A DNA stretch of 64,000 nucleotides from NCBI GenBank assembly GCA_964016885.1, contig OZ024744.1, forward strand, positions 64,032,962 to 64,096,961, read 5' to 3'. Both the position numbers and the translations under genes were made by a program. Below the pieces are notes generated by a model. The model did no database searches and had not been told where the DNA came from. It was given only the letters and a program-made list of their open reading frames with translations. The first letter of the stretch is position 1. Each line of letters opens with the position of its first letter. This document shows positions 56,101-64,000 of the stretch, piece by piece. This DNA is from Eledone cirrhosa (lineage: Eukaryota > Mollusca > Cephalopoda > Octopoda > Eledonidae).

Positions 56101-57260
56101 AGTTCATTAATCCTTTACCATTCTTGTATATTACTATTACATATCCAATAAAGTATGCCAGGGCTCACTCCCATGTACACATGCATCATACAATCTGCCC
56201 ACCATTTTGAGGGGAAAACCTTTTGTAGCTAGCAGCGGTAGTAACTCCCTGAACTTTTTCCATCCCATCCTCATGCTGGCTACAGTACTTTCCAAACACC
56301 TACTTCCACTGCTAATCTGGTCAGGTAAGTAACAGAAGCTGTCAACTATAGTACCTTCCTAGAATTTGAGAACACTTGTTTCCTGTGATAATTTGTTACT
56401 TATTGTTCCTATGCAACAGTCACATGTAAAACCTACATTCTTAGCTAACTTACCTTGGATCCAACTACATTTCGGACAGAAGATGGAATTTCTACCCATC
56501 CCTTTCCTACACACTGAACAGGGCCATTTCCCAGAAGGGACCAGATCCTTGTTTTCCTTACTACTAACTAAAACTTTGGTGTTTGCCAAATTGACTTTAA
56601 GACCTTTTGATTCCAAGTTATGCTTCCAGGTCAGGAATTTTTTCTCTAGTTCTGCCCTGGATTCAGCAATGAGAGTTAGGTCATCAGTATACAGGAGTTA
56701 CCTAGAGCATTCTGTATGAGCAAGACATGGTCATCTTATCTGGCTTGTCTCACAATAGGGCAACTCATCTAACCCATGCTAGCATGGAAAAAATGAACAT
56801 TAAATGGTGATGATGATGATTAGGAGTGATGCATACTGTGTTTTGCTTTATGAATTTTTAATGACATTTTCATCTATTCTATAACTAGGGTGCATTGGTC
56901 TTTGTAGTATGCATATATATGAATACAGTTGTCCCCTGGAAAGTGTGGGGGTTATGTTCCTAGACCACCCGCAAAGAGTGAAAAATCATGAATATTGGAC
57001 GTGGTCCATAAATGTCAAAACATAACGTAAAATATAGGCTGGCAAATACAGTATATTGTTATTAATAATTTAGAGTTAAAAAGAGGGAAAAAATATATAT
57101 TGCCACAAAAAAAAAAAACATAAAAAAAATCATGGAAGATATTTAGGATTCCGCTAATATGTGGTGGTTTCCACAAACAATTATTAGGTAGGTTCTAAGG
57201 AAAATTCTGCGAATAATCGGGACCGCAAATGCCAGGGGCGGTGGTGGTGGGGGTACACTG

Positions 57261-57293
<33 letters not shown>

Positions 57294-57619
57294 GGTTTTG
57301 TTGATACTGATGATGAAAAAAGGAGCACTCAATACCAGTAGAGTACAGATAATTATTGTGTTTTATTTCATGAGTTAACCATGAGACAAAAGACATTCGA
57401 TAAATTACATACGGACACGCACACACACACAGAAGTTTCTTTGATTAAATCACACAAAACATAACACTCTGTCAAGTAACTTAATATCAAACAATAATAG
57501 GTTTAAGAATAAGTTTTACCTTCTGGAGCCATCCATGCTGGGGAATAAATCTTTCCTCTCTCGTGAAATGAGAAACGGTAGTCTGCCATGTTAATTCTGG
57601 CTGTCAGATCTTCATCTAT
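52986..57619 (-). CDS. ILK: Integrin-linked kinase, C-terminal part (3 exons)
   Basis: Three minus-strand exons (57619-57520, 55823-55693, 53138-52986) join in phase and encode 127 residues ending in TAA. They read [59 protein letters not shown] sequence and [20 protein letters not shown], closing with [11 protein letters not shown]. This matches the C-lobe of ILK, the adaptor pseudokinase that links beta-integrin tails to parvin and PINCH at focal adhesions. The DFG-position triplet is DYR, as expected for a pseudokinase. The ankyrin repeats, N-lobe and the rest of the C-lobe must lie beyond 64000. The gene converges on ENDOV. Confidence 0.93.
53257..53655. mobile_element. hAT-like miniature element in an ILK intron
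   Basis: The right end read inward is CAGAGGTTCTCAAATG, the common hAT terminus; the left end is the decayed CAGAAGCTCACAAAG. Flanking 8-mers ATCTAAAC (53249-53256) and TTCTAAAC (53656-53663) match at seven of eight, fitting an 8-bp hAT duplication. The AT-rich interior codes for nothing. Confidence 0.75.
54119..54950 (+). repeat. 'ggcgttgctcgg' interspersed repeat
   Basis: The start 'ctagcagtaaagcctggcg' plus 'ttgctcgggg' and the end 'agacagacagacaacc' plus 'gttttatatatata' look like the ends of a known mollusc-type interspersed repeat. Type unknown. It contains a 37-bp direct repeat at 54427-54515. Confidence 0.55.
54427..54515 (+). repeat. 37-bp tandem repeat (~2.4 copies)
   Basis: 'tgtctgtctgcacg' recurs at 54427, 54464 and 54501 with the intervening sequence conserved. 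Confidence 0.88.
55033..55280. mobile_element. Miniature element with TTAACCCTTT-like ends
   Basis: The left end TTAACCCTTTCAATACC is the inverted counterpart of the right end GGTAATGAAAAAGTTAA. TTAA at both borders could be target or part of the repeat. Related decayed copies lie at 22680-23160, 23535-23790 and 58690-58870. Confidence 0.6.
55693..55823 (-). CDS. ILK: ILK exon, helix F region
   Basis: Acceptor TTCATTGAAG|CT, donor AAG|GTAATC. The split codon restores Ala in [10 protein letters not shown], followed by [12 protein letters not shown] and MEIGMK. Confidence 0.93.
55985..56715 (-). mobile_element. LINE fragment, dominant family, decayed
   Basis: The minus strand reads [34 protein letters not shown] (finger, with the HxxC part lost), then decayed C-terminal sequence and [20 protein letters not shown]. 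It sits in the ILK intron between exons 57520 and 55823. Confidence 0.82.
56706..56822 (+). repeat. SINE/LINE tail end
   Basis: 'gagcaagacatggtcatc', 'taacccatgctagcatgg' and a GATGATGATGAT end, opposite to the LINE beside it. Confidence 0.8.
56926..57260. mobile_element. pogo/Tigger-like miniature element
   Basis: The left end CAGTTGTCCCCTGG and the right end read inward CAGTGTACCCCC form weak inverted ends with TA on both sides. The interior, for example 'gattattcgcag' and 'gtgggggttatgttcctag', resembles the widespread pogo-type elements. No coding capacity. Confidence 0.5.
57270..57295 (+). repeat. (TA)n(GA)n microsatellite
   Basis: TATATATATATA followed by GAGAGAGAGAGAGAG. Confidence 0.85.
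57520..57619 (-). CDS. ILK: ILK exon, DYR to MAPE
   Basis: Acceptor TTTATAG|ATA, donor GAAG|GTAAAA, 33 codons plus one base. It encodes [18 protein letters not shown] and PAWMAPE. Confidence 0.93.
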
Positions 57620-57629
57620 CTATAAACAC

Positions 57630-58225
57630 AGCAAATATATTGAGAAATAATTACTATAAGAAAATAATTAATTGAGAAATAAGCCCCTATCCACTACTTC
57701 CACAACTATTTAACATAACCCTTTAGCATTTACATTGCTCTATATTTACTATTTATTTTCACAGTAAACACTTTATCATCTTCCTCCACATCATTATTGT
57801 CCTTTTAATGACCAAGATGATTGAAAGACTACATTTATTTCAGCAGAAATTTGTACCCAGAATGCAGAAGAACAAACTAGATAAGTTTTTTAATATTGCT
57901 TAATCTAATGTATTTACTGCTTCTGTTATTGCACAACTCTTAAGTGAAGATTATTTATTTGAAATGAAATAATTCAACAATTTAGTGCAGAGAAAAAATA
58001 TTGTGATATATCTAGCTTTTAAAATATGGAAGTTCATTTATTAAGTCAAGACTAGCTTTTAGTTAATAGTGAGCAATTTTTCTGATATAGACTTACAAGC
58101 TCTGTTGCACATGACTATAATACCTATTGAGACTTCTGATGGGCTGATATGGCTTAGTTGTGCAGCAAAAGTAATAATTTGATCCACTGCCATAAGGTCT
58201 ACATTTTTACAAATGTATATGTGTA
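57630..58225. other. ILK intron sequence without further features
   Basis: The next upstream ILK exon, which should end just before IDEDLTAR, was looked for here and not seen. Confidence 0.4.
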
Positions 58226-58229
58226 TAAT

Positions 58230-58490
58230 ATATGTATATACTTATAAAGGTATGGTAAGGACCCCCTCTGGTCACGAATGACCATGGGATTTGCACCTAG
58301 AAAGTTCCCCTCCAAGGCACAAGTCCGGGCAAGGCTGTTTATGGAAAACCAGCAGTCACTCATGCATACCAGTCTCCCCTCTCCACACCACCGATGTTGT
58401 CCAAGGGAAAGGCAAAGGCTGATACAGCTTGGCACCAGTGACATTGCAACTCATTTCTACAACAGAGTGAATTGGAGTATCATACATAAT
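58230..58490. repeat. Interspersed repeat sharing a SINE central domain
   Basis: 'ctggtcacgaatgaccatgg', 'cttggcaccagtgacattgc' and 'caactcatttctacaacagag' + 'tgaattggag'. The last block resembles the central block of the SINE at 31485-31835 ('ctcatttctacagctgag'), suggesting a shared SINE domain. Confidence 0.6.
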
Positions 58491-59412
58491 TGTGTATAAG
58501 TTGCACAAGAATACAATGTTAAAAACTAACATGTGACTTTTCTACTGGACCTACAAAACCTTGAAACACAATACATTGAATTCTTTTTTTCAATTCCAGG
58601 TGTAATTTATTCAATATTTTTCAATTTTTACTGTGGTCATTTGCATTGGGATGCACACATTTCACATTTTCCCAATGCTTTTAATTCAACCACTTTGTTT
58701 ATACAGTACATTGTAAATGTAAGTAAAATAGAGATACTTTTGTTCTTAATCATGAGAACTTTAATTATATTACTAAATCCCTCCAAATTCTTGATTATTT
58801 TCAAAATTACTTGAAAATAATAGGCAGTTTTTCATTAGAAATACGGTTATGAAACATTTAAGACAGTAGGGTGTAATTTGAGGGTGATTTGGCTGCTCTT
58901 TCCAGCAAGACGAGTGACTGCTTAGAGTCTCTTGGCCATGGCTTACACTAACTTGCTGTGTTGTAAGTATTACATTGGTTATTTATTACTATTATAATTC
59001 TCCTCTTCATATTTTCAAAAACTGAAAAATAAGTTTTTAATGAAAAAAAAATATTAGATATCTCTTGCTAATAGACTAATAAGATAAATAGCACAAAGAA
59101 GCGTATGCAAAGTCTTGAGACAGGATTCCTGCAGAGGAATGCACACTAAAATGGATAATGAAAGCCAACTGCAACATTCACCAGCAATCTAGGCGTTTTT
59201 TTTATGATGACTAAAATAAATGCTAGGGCTGTTTCTTTTCAACAGGACTACATGCTGTGTAAGGAGAACTCTATAAAAACACTGTAACAAGTTTCTTAAT
59301 ACCTATATGTATATATATATATATATAACGAAGGAGTTGTGATAAGGAACCAGATGGACCATAACGCACCAGAGTACTCAATACTTAGGGTAGCAGAGTG
59401 GGTAATAGGAGA

Positions 59413-59565
59413 AAGTATGACCCCGACGGCAGAGCTCAAGCCATTTCGACGGCTATTTCTGGACTAAAATAGAATTTTTAATCTGGCCAGACTAAAAATT
59501 CTAATTTAGTCCAGAAATAACCGTCAAAACGGCTTGAGCTCTGCCGTCGGGGTCATATTTTCTTC
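59413..59565. repeat. Fold-back repeat, copy 1
   Basis: 'tatgaccccgacggcagagc' + 'tcaagcc' and its inverted match end the element, with arms of about 73 bp meeting near 'ctggcc'. Related to 62931-63057. Confidence 0.85.
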
Positions 59566-60354
59566 TCTCTCGCTATATATATATATATATATACACCAAC
59601 AAAGCAATACATGCTAGGAAAAAAAAATTGTTTTGTTTTGCTCATTAATTTTTTCAAAGTTTTAAACTAATAAACTATTATATAATCAATTCCTGAGTTG
59701 TGCTCATTCAGCAAGTGATTTGACATTGAGATTTTCGTTGTAACTAAAACAACTGCAGCATTTTGGTGTCATATTAGCCATTTAAAACACATACACACAT
59801 ATATCCCATTTTGTTTTACTATGTGTGGCATTTTAGCCGAAAGTGTGTTTTAATTGGGCTAATATGACAACCAATTTGCAACTGATACAAATAAAACAAA
59901 ATAATATTTTTTATTTAAGAACAAGAAGAGGAGAAAAAATTAAATTATAATAAAATTATATACTAATATATTTGAACTAGTGTATTCATTTTGTTTGTTA
60001 TAATCACAATGTTTTAGTTGCTGTAAATTTTGGCCTTCTTCAGGAGCCTGTTATATTCTCCGAATTTTGCACTGAACCTTTTATTCAATCTGTTCTCATT
60101 TCACTTTCCATGCCTTTGTTGCTTGCTCATTCTGTTTAAATCTTAAAATCTTGTACCACACAGAACAACATTAATAAAATAGTCTTAAAGAGTACAAAAC
60201 AGCACTATGGTTGCATCATATGAAAATCTTTTACTCTAATAATCTTTGTTTCCATAATGACCTATCCACTAGTAAAGATACTATAAACATTGAATTAACA
60301 AACCCGTTTTTAGATAACTTCTAAATCATAACAGGATGTTAAGATTTAATTAGA

Positions 60355-60359
<5 letters not shown>

Positions 60360-60396
<37 letters not shown>

Positions 60397-60408
60397 TAAT
60401 AATAATAA
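60360..60408 (+). repeat. (TA)n/(TAA)n microsatellite
   Basis: TA dinucleotides passing into TAA triplets. Confidence 0.9.
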
Positions 60409-60537
60409 ATGTGAAGACTAAAATCCAAAGAGGGCTCGATAAGGATAAATATATAGTTTCAGAAGATTCTGTTAAGGGTGAAAGCAGCGATTCTTTGCTT
60501 AAACTTTAATCTGTTATTTTAATAAATATATATATAT

Positions 60538-60665
60538 AGCACTCACTGTAAATGAGGTTGGTGTTAGGAAGGGCATCCAGCTGTAGAAATCAAGCCAGAA
60601 TCAGTTCCCGTCCCACCCTTGCAAGCAGGGAAAAGTGGATGTAAAATGATGATGATGATGATGAT
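60538..60665 (+). repeat. SINE/LINE tail copy
   Basis: 'cactgtaaatgaggttgg', 'gttaggaagggcatccagc', 'aagcagggaaaagtggatg' and GATGATGATGATGATGAT. It is of the same subtype as the SINE at 31485. Confidence 0.85.
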
Positions 60666-60948
60666 ATATATATACACACTAGTCTAAGCAGAAGAAGCAA
60701 GTGATATTACAAATAACTAATTAACTTATATGAAGATAATCTAGGCATAGGCAACAGAATAAGAACAATCTACCACATCCCCTTGGTTTGAATAAAGGGT
60801 TGAGTTCAAAATTTTGAGAACATTATCAAATGTAACAGGTACCTAAAGAAAACCAGAAGATGCAACATTCAAAACATTATGACTATAACAACCAAGATGA
60901 AAACACTAATATGAATATATTAATAATTCCTTGTCTCAAAAATTCAGA

Positions 60949-60979
<31 letters not shown>

Positions 60980-60995
60980 TATATTTATTATTAGC

Positions 60996-61095
60996 ACAGA
61001 TTAAAAGTTTAAGCAATGAATTTCTGTTTTGAATTTCAGATGATCTTGCTTAGAATGAAAGCAGAAATTTATTGCTTCAACTTTTAATCTGTACT
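60996..61095. repeat. Inverted repeat around a hammerhead-like sequence
   Basis: 'cagattaaaagtttaagcaa' on the left matches, inverted, 'ttgcttcaacttttaatctg' on the right. Between them lies 'cagatgatcttgcttagaat' then GAAAGCAG. A related sequence is at 60450-60512. Confidence 0.75.
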
Positions 61096-61183
61096 AATAA
61101 TAAATATTTGCTCTATGGGTTTAAATAATATATATACATATATAAAATATATATATATATATATATATCTATAAAATATATGT

Positions 61184-61349
61184 AATTGTTTCTACTTTAG
61201 GCACAAGGCCAGCAATTACCCAGTGCATTACTGGTACTTTATTTTATCGACCCCGTAAGGATGAAAGGCAAAGTTAACCTCGGTGGCATTTGAACTCAGA
61301 ATGGCAAGGGCCATAACTCTATGCATCAAAGCATGGCGTCCGACCCTCT
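61184..61349 (-). repeat. tRNA-derived SINE
   Basis: Minus-strand copy of the 14090 family: 'ggccttgtgcctaaagtag' end, 'gtcgataaaataaagtacc', and the head 'atgctttgatgcatagag'. Confidence 0.82.
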
Positions 61350-61898
61350 ATATATTATATAATATATATATACAACCCTTATCGAGTCCTCTTTAGATAT
61401 AGGTGTTTGTAATTATTATTATTACACATACACACATATAATAAAAGAGCATAAATTCTTAAAACAGCAACAATAATAATAACTCAATAATAGTGATTTA
61501 TCACACAGGTAGGAAGCTGCAAACTTATAGGAAGAGGAAAATGGGATGTTGCAACATCCATGGCTTTTCCAATGGCACCAGCAGAATAAACAAAACAAAA
61601 GTTGAAAAGGGTGACTATATTGTGAATTTCATTCATGAAGAATATCCTGCCATATCACGATGCCAACAATGGTAATAATAATAGTAATAAACAATAACGA
61701 CAATGCTAATAAACACCAACAATATCACAAGTAATTAATAACAATTATTTTTAATAAACAAGAACAACAACAACTGCAATGCACAAGTTAAAACAAAAAC
61801 AAAACCCCCCAAAATAGAATGCAAAAATAAAAAAGAAACATAAAAAAACATCAAATAAAATTAAAAACAACATATCTGTTGAAATAGAAATAACAACA

Positions 61899-61931
<33 letters not shown>

Positions 61932-61964
61932 TACACATATATATACACACACACACACACCTCT

Positions 61965-62235
61965 CTTCACGAACAAATCGGTCCACAAACAATTTTTCCA
62001 AACACAAAACGTCCTGGTTGACAAACGGTGTCTCGAGTGACAAACATGCAAGCCAGCAACAATGGTTGGCGACAAGCTAGGAGTATTGGCAGAAGAGTGT
62101 CACTTGCTGTGTAGTTAGTTACTTTCACACAGTCTCTCTCTCACAGTATTTCTCTTTAAACATTTTGTATGGAGAAAATAGTTTCAGTTTACGAACGGCC
62201 TTCAGGAACGAATAAGTTCATGAACCGAAGTTCCA

Positions 62236-62238
<3 letters not shown>
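61965..62238. mobile_element. DNA-transposon-like repeat with CAGTGGAACTTCGG end
   Basis: The right end, read inward, is CAGTGGAACTTCGGTTCATG, a common end of pogo/Tc-type elements, flanked by TA. The left end is decayed ('ttcacgaacaaatcgg'). Confidence 0.5.
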
Positions 62239-62294
<56 letters not shown>

Positions 62295-62342
62295 TACATA
62301 CATACATACATATATATATACATTTTATATATATATATATAT
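62228..62342 (+). repeat. (TA)n/(CA)n/(CATA)n microsatellite
   Basis: A long TA run followed by ACACAC, ACATACATACATAC and further TA. Confidence 0.92.
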
Positions 62343-62344
62343 AC

Positions 62345-62535
62345 TGTTACACAGTAGGACCTTTTAAATTACAGGTACAGTTCATCCAACGGGCTTCCAA
62401 ACAGTTTCTGTCTACCCTGGTTAACCCATACAACCCGAGTCAACCTAAGGCAGGATGCCACACAGTGGGGGTCAGACCCAGGACCTATTCATTGTAAAGC
62501 TAACCTCTTAGCCATTTGGCCACACATACACAGGC
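62345..62535 (-). repeat. tRNA-derived SINE, another family
   Basis: On the minus strand the head reads 'ggccaaatggctaagagg' (A box) and 'ggtcctgggtctgacccc' (B box), at tRNA-like spacing, then a short unrelated body. It is not a tRNA gene: no acceptor stem closes it. Confidence 0.7.
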
Positions 62536-62712
62536 ATATGTACATGCACACACACACACACACACAGTCATCTGCATGTACATACAGACATACACAAACT
62601 AATTAGTACATAGTAACATGAAACAATAAGCAGCAGTGTTTCGTGTGAACTTTACATAATAATTCAAACAAAGAAGTCTGTTACTTCATACCACTGTTTA
62701 TTATATATCTGT

Positions 62713-62900
62713 ATGTGGATTGGCAGTATCGGTAGAGGGTCGGACGCTATGCTTTGACGCATAGTTACGTCCCTTTACGGACTGAGTTCAAATCCCGCTG
62801 AGGTTAACTTTGCCTTTCATCCTTACAGGGTCGATAAAATAAAGTACCAGTAATATACTGAGTATTTGTTGGCCTTGTGCCAAAAGTAGAAACAATTATA
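62713..62900 (+). repeat. tRNA-derived SINE
   Basis: Full copy of the 14090 family: 'ggtagagggtcggacgc', B-box-like 'gagttcaaatcccgctgagg', 'gtcgataaaataaagtacc' and the end 'ggccttgtgccaaaagtag'. Confidence 0.83.
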
Positions 62901-62930
62901 TATCTGTATGTACACACACACACACACACA

Positions 62931-63057
62931 ATATGAAAGAATCAAGACCCCAACGGCTGAGCTCTTGCCGTTTCAACAGCTGGTTCCAAATTGAGTTTGG
63001 AACTAGCTGCTGAAATAGCAAGTGCTCAACCGTTGGGGGCTCTGATTCTTTCATATT
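62931..63057. repeat. Fold-back repeat, copy 2
   Basis: Arms of about 60 bp start 'atatgaaagaatcaagacc' and end with its inverted match, around a TTGAG spacer. The 'cggctgagctcttgcc' core resembles the first copy. Confidence 0.85.
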
Positions 63058-63694
63058 ATCACACTCTACTACTCCAAGTATTGAGTACTCAGGTGAGTAA
63101 TGGTCTAACAGGTTTTTACTGCATCCATTTTGATATATATATATATAATGGAAAAATTTGAACAGGAACAAAACAGAGAGGCAGTACAACGAATGTTTAT
63201 TAATTTCACGCTCTGGAGAGTGGAGTGGTGGTGGGGAACTATATATATATACACACGTGTGCCTACATACACATATATATCACAGTATATGTTAAGGGAA
63301 GAGTGAGGTATAATCAGCATTATATCAAACAACTATTTCACCAAAATAACAAATCATCATGCATAAAGAAGGGATGGCTGATGGAAGAGGGGAGGAAGGA
63401 GGAACAATAAAACAACAAACATACAACACAACATAACAAAATACATCTATTTTATTTGTGTCAATGTCTACAAACAATACAAATAACAGGTGATAATTTT
63501 ATAAATATCTTTACCCTTTCTATTCAGTTTGGATTGCTTGTCACAGACCAGTAAAATTACATTGATAACTTCCACCCACCTACCACCTATATCTCAGCCT
63601 TTCAAGTACTGAAACCATTCACTTTTTATTTCAAATTTCTAACATACATTTGAAATTTCAATCCACATTGTAAACAATCAACGTTTTTTTTTTA

Positions 63695-63759
63695 ATATTT
63701 GGGGAGGGTCATGTTGTTCTAATATGGCAATATTAAAACAACATGACCTCTCCAAATAT
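63695..63759. repeat. Short hairpin inverted repeat
   Basis: 'atatttggggagggtcatg' + 'ttgtt' pairs with 'aacaacatgacc' + 'tctccaaatat' across a ~12-bp centre. Confidence 0.85.
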
Positions 63760-64000
63760 AACAATATGTTTCAACACATGATTTCATATAAAAAATCTTG
63801 CAAAACAAACACATCACCGGTTTTTTTAAATGCTTTTTGTTGTATTTTTAATATTGCTTGTTTAAACATGGCATCAGATAAATGAATTAAATTAGTCATA
63901 ATCTTGTGATAAATATGAATGTGAAGAAAGAATTAATATACTCATATTAGACAAATATATTCATTTTTCTTTACAATGATTGATCAAATATCATTAGTCA
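63760..64000. other. Terminal stretch without a supported feature
   Basis: AT-rich sequence; nothing coding recognised. Confidence 0.4.

Noticed and set aside
59413..59565. Hammerhead ribozyme in the fold-back repeat
   Set aside because: A GAAA-like run occurs but there is no CTGATGA-like segment in a compatible position.
62345..62535. Functional tRNA gene on the minus strand
   Set aside because: A- and B-box-like sequences are present but no complete acceptor or anticodon stem forms, and similar heads occur in SINEs.
57630..64000. Further ILK exons
   Set aside because: I looked for the exon encoding the segment before IDEDLTAR and for earlier kinase or ankyrin sequence and found nothing convincing.

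Overview
The window is animal nuclear DNA, most probably from an octopus or another coleoid cephalopod. The evidence is spliced genes with multi-kilobase introns, tRNA-derived SINEs, many LINE copies with GATGATG tails, Penelope-like retroelement material and long (TA)n and (GTAT)n microsatellites. Nothing prokaryotic is present: no operons, rRNA, CRISPR arrays or phage genes.

Two host genes are supported. On the plus strand, seven exons between 17175 and 32804 encode nearly all of endonuclease V (ENDOV), with every catalytic residue retained; only the short first coding exon was not found. On the minus strand, three exons (57619-57520, 55823-55693, 53138-52986) encode the C-terminal third of the integrin-linked kinase (ILK) pseudokinase domain; the rest must lie beyond 64000. 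The genes are convergent, about 20 kb apart, and all other open frames trace to repeats or transposable elements.

Layout. 1-5100: a Ty3/Gypsy-like LTR retrotransposon (317-4446) with a perfect 5-bp target duplication, nested in a SINE/LINE tail. 5100-17170: LINE copies, a deleted second copy of the LTR element (10713-13282), SINEs and a ~195-bp inverted-repeat element with 6-bp target duplications. 17175-32804: ENDOV, whose introns hold LINE pieces from several clades, a mariner relic, C2H2-finger and nuclease-domain fragments and microsatellites. 33000-44700: restriction-like-endonuclease LINE debris, a Penelope-like element with inverted termini (34987-38200), several hammerhead-ribozyme-like folds and a LINE. 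45765-49530: a 48-bp minisatellite of roughly 75 units with higher-order structure. 49540-64000: AT-rich DNA, more hammerhead-like sequence, the ILK exons, hAT- and pogo-like miniature elements, SINEs and fold-back repeats.

Three things stand out. First, several distinct repeats carry hammerhead-type cores in divergent inverted pairs; the one at 41212-41276 has all three stems and an intact core. Second, ENDOV exon 2, which carries a catalytic glutamate, lies between two nearly identical inverted LINE fragments, so the pre-mRNA of an inosine-specific nuclease could form long double-stranded RNA in an animal group known for massive A-to-I editing. Third, the 48-bp minisatellite appears to have grown from a short internal repeat of the common LINE/SINE tail. 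All assignments were made by eye from sequence patterns; no database search was run.
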